The notes below the pieces were generated by a model. It saw nothing but the letters and a program-made list of their open reading frames with translations, did not search any database and was not told the DNA's origin. A DNA stretch of 64,000 bases from positions 2,828,583-2,892,582 of the forward strand of contig NZ_CP087880.1 of assembly GCF_021172065.1 (NCBI RefSeq). Reading direction: 5' to 3'. Position numbers and translations under genes: made by a program. This document shows positions 61,798 to 64,000 of the stretch, piece by piece; within the stretch, counting starts at the first letter, position 1; each line of letters begins with the position of its first letter. The stretch comes from Pseudocitrobacter corydidari. GTDB lineage: Bacteria > Pseudomonadota > Gammaproteobacteria > Enterobacterales > Enterobacteriaceae.

Positions 61798-63516
61798 ATG
61801 CGTACTAGCCAATACCTGCTCTCCACTCTGAAGGAGACACCTGCCGACGCCGAGGTTATCAGCCACCAGCTGATGCTGCGCGCCGGGATGATCCGCAAGC
61901 TGGCCTCCGGGTTATACACCTGGCTGCCGACCGGCGTGCGCGTCCTGAAAAAAGTCGAAAACATCGTGCGTGAAGAGATGAACAACGCCGGTGCTATCGA
62001 GGTGTTAATGCCGGTAGTTCAGCCATCTGAACTGTGGCAAGAGAGTGGTCGTTGGGAACAGTATGGCCCGGAACTGCTGCGTATTGCTGACCGTGGCGAC
62101 CGTCCGTTTGTACTCGGCCCAACTCACGAAGAAGTTATCACCGACCTGATTCGTAATGAGCTCAGCTCTTACAAACAGCTGCCGCTGAACTTCTACCAGA
62201 TCCAGACGAAATTCCGTGACGAAGTTCGCCCGCGTTTTGGCGTGATGCGCTCCCGCGAATTCCTGATGAAAGATGCTTACTCTTTCCATACCTCTCAGGA
62301 ATCGCTGCAGGAAACTTACGACGCGATGTACGCCGCTTACAGCAAAATCTTCAGCCGTATGGGGCTGGATTTCCGTGCTGTACAAGCTGATACCGGTTCA
62401 ATCGGCGGTAGTGCATCCCACGAATTCCAGGTGCTGGCGCAGAGCGGCGAAGATGACGTGATCTTCTCTGATTCATCCGATTACGCAGCTAACATCGAAT
62501 TTGCTGAAGCCGTTGCGCCGAAAGAACCGCGCGCTGCCGCCACTCAGGAAATGACGCTGGTTGATACGCCAAACGCAAAAACTATCGCCGAGCTGGTTGA
62601 GCAGTTTAATCTGCCGATCGAAAAAACGGTTAAAACACTGCTGGTGAAAGCAGCAGAAGGCAGCAAATCACCGCTGGTTGCTCTGCTGGTTCGCGGTGAC
62701 CACGAACTGAACGAAGTTAAAGCAGAGAAACTGGCGCAGGTTGCCAGCCCGCTGACTTTCGCGACTGAAGAAGAAATTCGCGCCGTGGTGAAAGCAGGCC
62801 CTGGTTCCCTCGGCCCGGTAAACATGCCGATTCCGATGGTTATCGACCGTACCGTTGCTGTAATGAGCGACTTCGGCGCTGGTGCTAACATCGATGGTAA
62901 ACACTACTTCGGTATCAACTGGGATCGCGATGTCGCAACGCCTGAAGTTGCGGATATCCGTAACGTAGTTGCTGGCGACCCGAGCCCGGACGGTAAAGGT
63001 ACGCTGCTGATTAAACGTGGTATCGAAGTCGGTCACATCTTCCAGTTGGGTACCAAGTACTCCGAAGCGATGAAAGCCTCCGTACAGGGCGAAGATGGTC
63101 GTAACCAGACGCTGACCATGGGCTGCTACGGTATCGGGGTGACCCGCGTGGTGGCTGCGGCTATTGAGCAAAACTATGACGATCGCGGCATTCTGTGGCC
63201 AGACGCTATCGCACCGTTCCAGGTAGCGATTCTGCCGATGAACATGCACAAATCCTACCGCGTGCAGGAGCTGGCTGAGAAGCTGTACGCTGAGCTGCGT
63301 GCGCAGGGTATCGAAGTGTTGATGGACGACCGTAAAGAGCGTCCGGGCGTGATGTTCGCCGATATGGAACTGATCGGTATTCCACACACTATCGTGCTGG
63401 GCGACCGCAACCTCGACAACGACGATATCGAATACAAATACCGTCGTAACGGCGAGAAACAGCTGATTAAAACCGGCGATATCGTCGATTACCTGGTGAA
63501 AGCCATTAAAGGTTAA
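61798..63516 (+). CDS. proS: Prolyl-tRNA synthetase
   Basis: 572 residues from the ATG at 61798 ([13 protein letters not shown]). Class II synthetase of the bacterial type: motif 2 region [17 protein letters not shown], an INS editing domain about 225-405 that clears Ala-tRNA-Pro, motif 3 near [14 protein letters not shown], and a C-terminal anticodon-binding domain. Confidence 0.98.
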   Translation: MRTSQYLLSTLKETPADAEVISHQLMLRAGMIRKLASGLYTWLPTGVRVLKKVENIVREEMNNAGAIEVLMPVVQPSELWQESGRWEQYGPELLRIADRGDRPFVLGPTHEEVITDLIRNELSSYKQLPLNFYQIQTKFRDEVRPRFGVMRSREFLMKDAYSFHTSQESLQETYDAMYAAYSKIFSRMGLDFRAVQADTGSIGGSASHEFQVLAQSGEDDVIFSDSSDYAANIEFAEAVAPKEPRAAATQEMTLVDTPNAKTIAELVEQFNLPIEKTVKTLLVKAAEGSKSPLVALLVRGDHELNEVKAEKLAQVASPLTFATEEEIRAVVKAGPGSLGPVNMPIPMVIDRTVAVMSDFGAGANIDGKHYFGINWDRDVATPEVADIRNVVAGDPSPDGKGTLLIKRGIEVGHIFQLGTKYSEAMKASVQGEDGRNQTLTMGCYGIGVTRVVAAAIEQNYDDRGILWPDAIAPFQVAILPMNMHKSYRVQELAEKLYAELRAQGIEVLMDDRKERPGVMFADMELIGIPHTIVLGDRNLDNDDIEYKYRRNGEKQLIKTGDIVDYLVKAIKG

Positions 63517-63533
63517 GTCGGGTTTACGATATG

Positions 63534-63561
63534 AAAAAGCCTCGCGATTGCGAGGCTTTTT
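63534..63561 (+). terminator. Terminator of proS
   Basis: AAAAAGCCTCGC, GATT loop, GCGAGGCTTTTT: a strong hairpin with a T run, 17 bases past the stop; also usable on the other strand for nlpE. Confidence 0.9.
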
Positions 63562-63602
63562 TGTGTCGGGTGGCGCTGCGCGTACCCGACCTACAGGCCG
63601 GA

Positions 63603-64000
63603 TTAATTACAATCTTTCCCCGGAATAAACTTCGTGTTGCTGTCCGGTTGTAACGTTTTCACCATCTCGCCCGTATCCGGGTTGGCTTCAAGGGTGAAAT
63701 GCCCCTCCACCACCAACAGTACAGGCTTAGTTTCCGCACCGCGCGCAACCGCATAATCACGCTCTAGCTGCGCATTGCTGGCGACCGCCATCTTCTTGCC
63801 CGTGGCGCAATCGGTAAAGATTGCCGCATCCGCCATATAGAAATACATCCCGCGCATCGCCATAGGCGTTGTTGGCAGGCTCGCCTTAACCGGCTCCAGC
63901 GTATAGTTAAGCGTGGACTCAATCGGGTTTCCTTCCTGATCAAGCATTTCCAGGTTATCGCCCTTCACCCGATACCAGGACTTCTCACCTTTACTGTCAG
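63603..64000 (-). CDS. nlpE: Copper homeostasis/adhesion lipoprotein NlpE, 3' part
   Basis: About 132 C-terminal residues; the reading frame runs on to the window end, so the signal peptide and lipobox are outside. The GMYFYMADAAIFTDCATGKK segment and the SNTKFIPGKDCN end fit NlpE, whose C-terminal domain has a disulfide (FTDC ... KDCN) used in sensing oxidative folding and triggering Cpx. Convergent with proS. Confidence 0.92.
   Translation of the reverse strand, partial: DSKGEKSWYRVKGDNLEMLDQEGNPIESTLNYTLEPVKASLPTTPMAMRGMYFYMADAAIFTDCATGKKMAVASNAQLERDYAVARGAETKPVLLVVEGHFTLEANPDTGEMVKTLQPDSNTKFIPGKDCN

Overview
This 64 kb window is a chromosomal segment of a member of the Enterobacteriaceae. 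Its core gene order, nlpE-proS-trmO-rcsF-metQIN-gmhB-rrn-aspU-dkgB-yafC-yafD-yafE-mltD-gloB-yafS-rnhA-dnaQ-aspV-yafV-ivy-fadE-gmhA-yafJ-yafK-(nqr)-dinB-yafNOP-pepD-gpt-frsA-crl-phoE-proBA-thrW, is that of Escherichia coli read backwards. A complete Na+-NQR operon, absent from E. coli at this place, points to an Enterobacter/Lelliottia/Kosakonia/Klebsiella-like genus rather than Escherichia. The genus is an inference from gene content.

Left end (1 to about 18.5 kb) is accessory DNA stacked on tRNA-Thr(CGT), thrW. Two elements lie in tandem. The first (1-4.67 kb, cut by the window edge) carries a P4-type integrase and a Lamassu/ABC-3C-like defence locus: a Cap4-type nuclease interrupted at a T7 run, and an SMC/Rad50-like ATPase. 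The second (4.67-18.47 kb) is bounded by a 34-bp direct repeat of the thrW 3' end. It carries its own integrase, a DarT-like DNA ADP-ribosyltransferase with a NADAR-like partner, an isolated phage capsid plus decoration pair with a small HTH gene, an unknown gene coupled to an XRE-ImmA/IrrE regulator, and a leftward operon of five small genes including RHH and winged-helix proteins. It also holds a 1.9 kb gene-poor zone with four iteron-like repeats, a compact second tyrosine recombinase, and two orphans. The mix of plasmid-like parts (iterons, resolvase-like recombinase, Rep/RHH-like proteins) and virion parts (capsid, decoration) fits a phage satellite or integrated phage-plasmid remnant.

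Core, 18.5-35 kb: proline synthesis (proBA), phosphate-limited porin (phoE with a Pho box), sigma-S helper crl, frsA, gpt, pepD, then the SOS operon dinB-yafN-yafO-yafP (LexA box before dinB, a perfect palindrome before the toxin-antitoxin pair), and nqrABCDEF-nqrM.

Core, 35-51 kb: yafK (LD-transpeptidase fold), yafJ, gmhA, fadE (FadR-like site), ivy, yafV, aspV, dnaQ/rnhA divergent pair, yafS, gloB, mltD, yafE, yafD, an MFS exporter divergent from the LysR gene yafC, and dkgB.

Core, 51-64 kb: a complete rRNA operon transcribed leftward (P1, P2, boxA, 16S, tRNA-Ile, tRNA-Ala, 23S, 5S, tRNA-Asp, terminator) with a curious hairpin cassette and duplicated 5S end after 5S, then gmhB, metNIQ with a MetJ box, rcsF-trmO, proS and the 3' part of nlpE.
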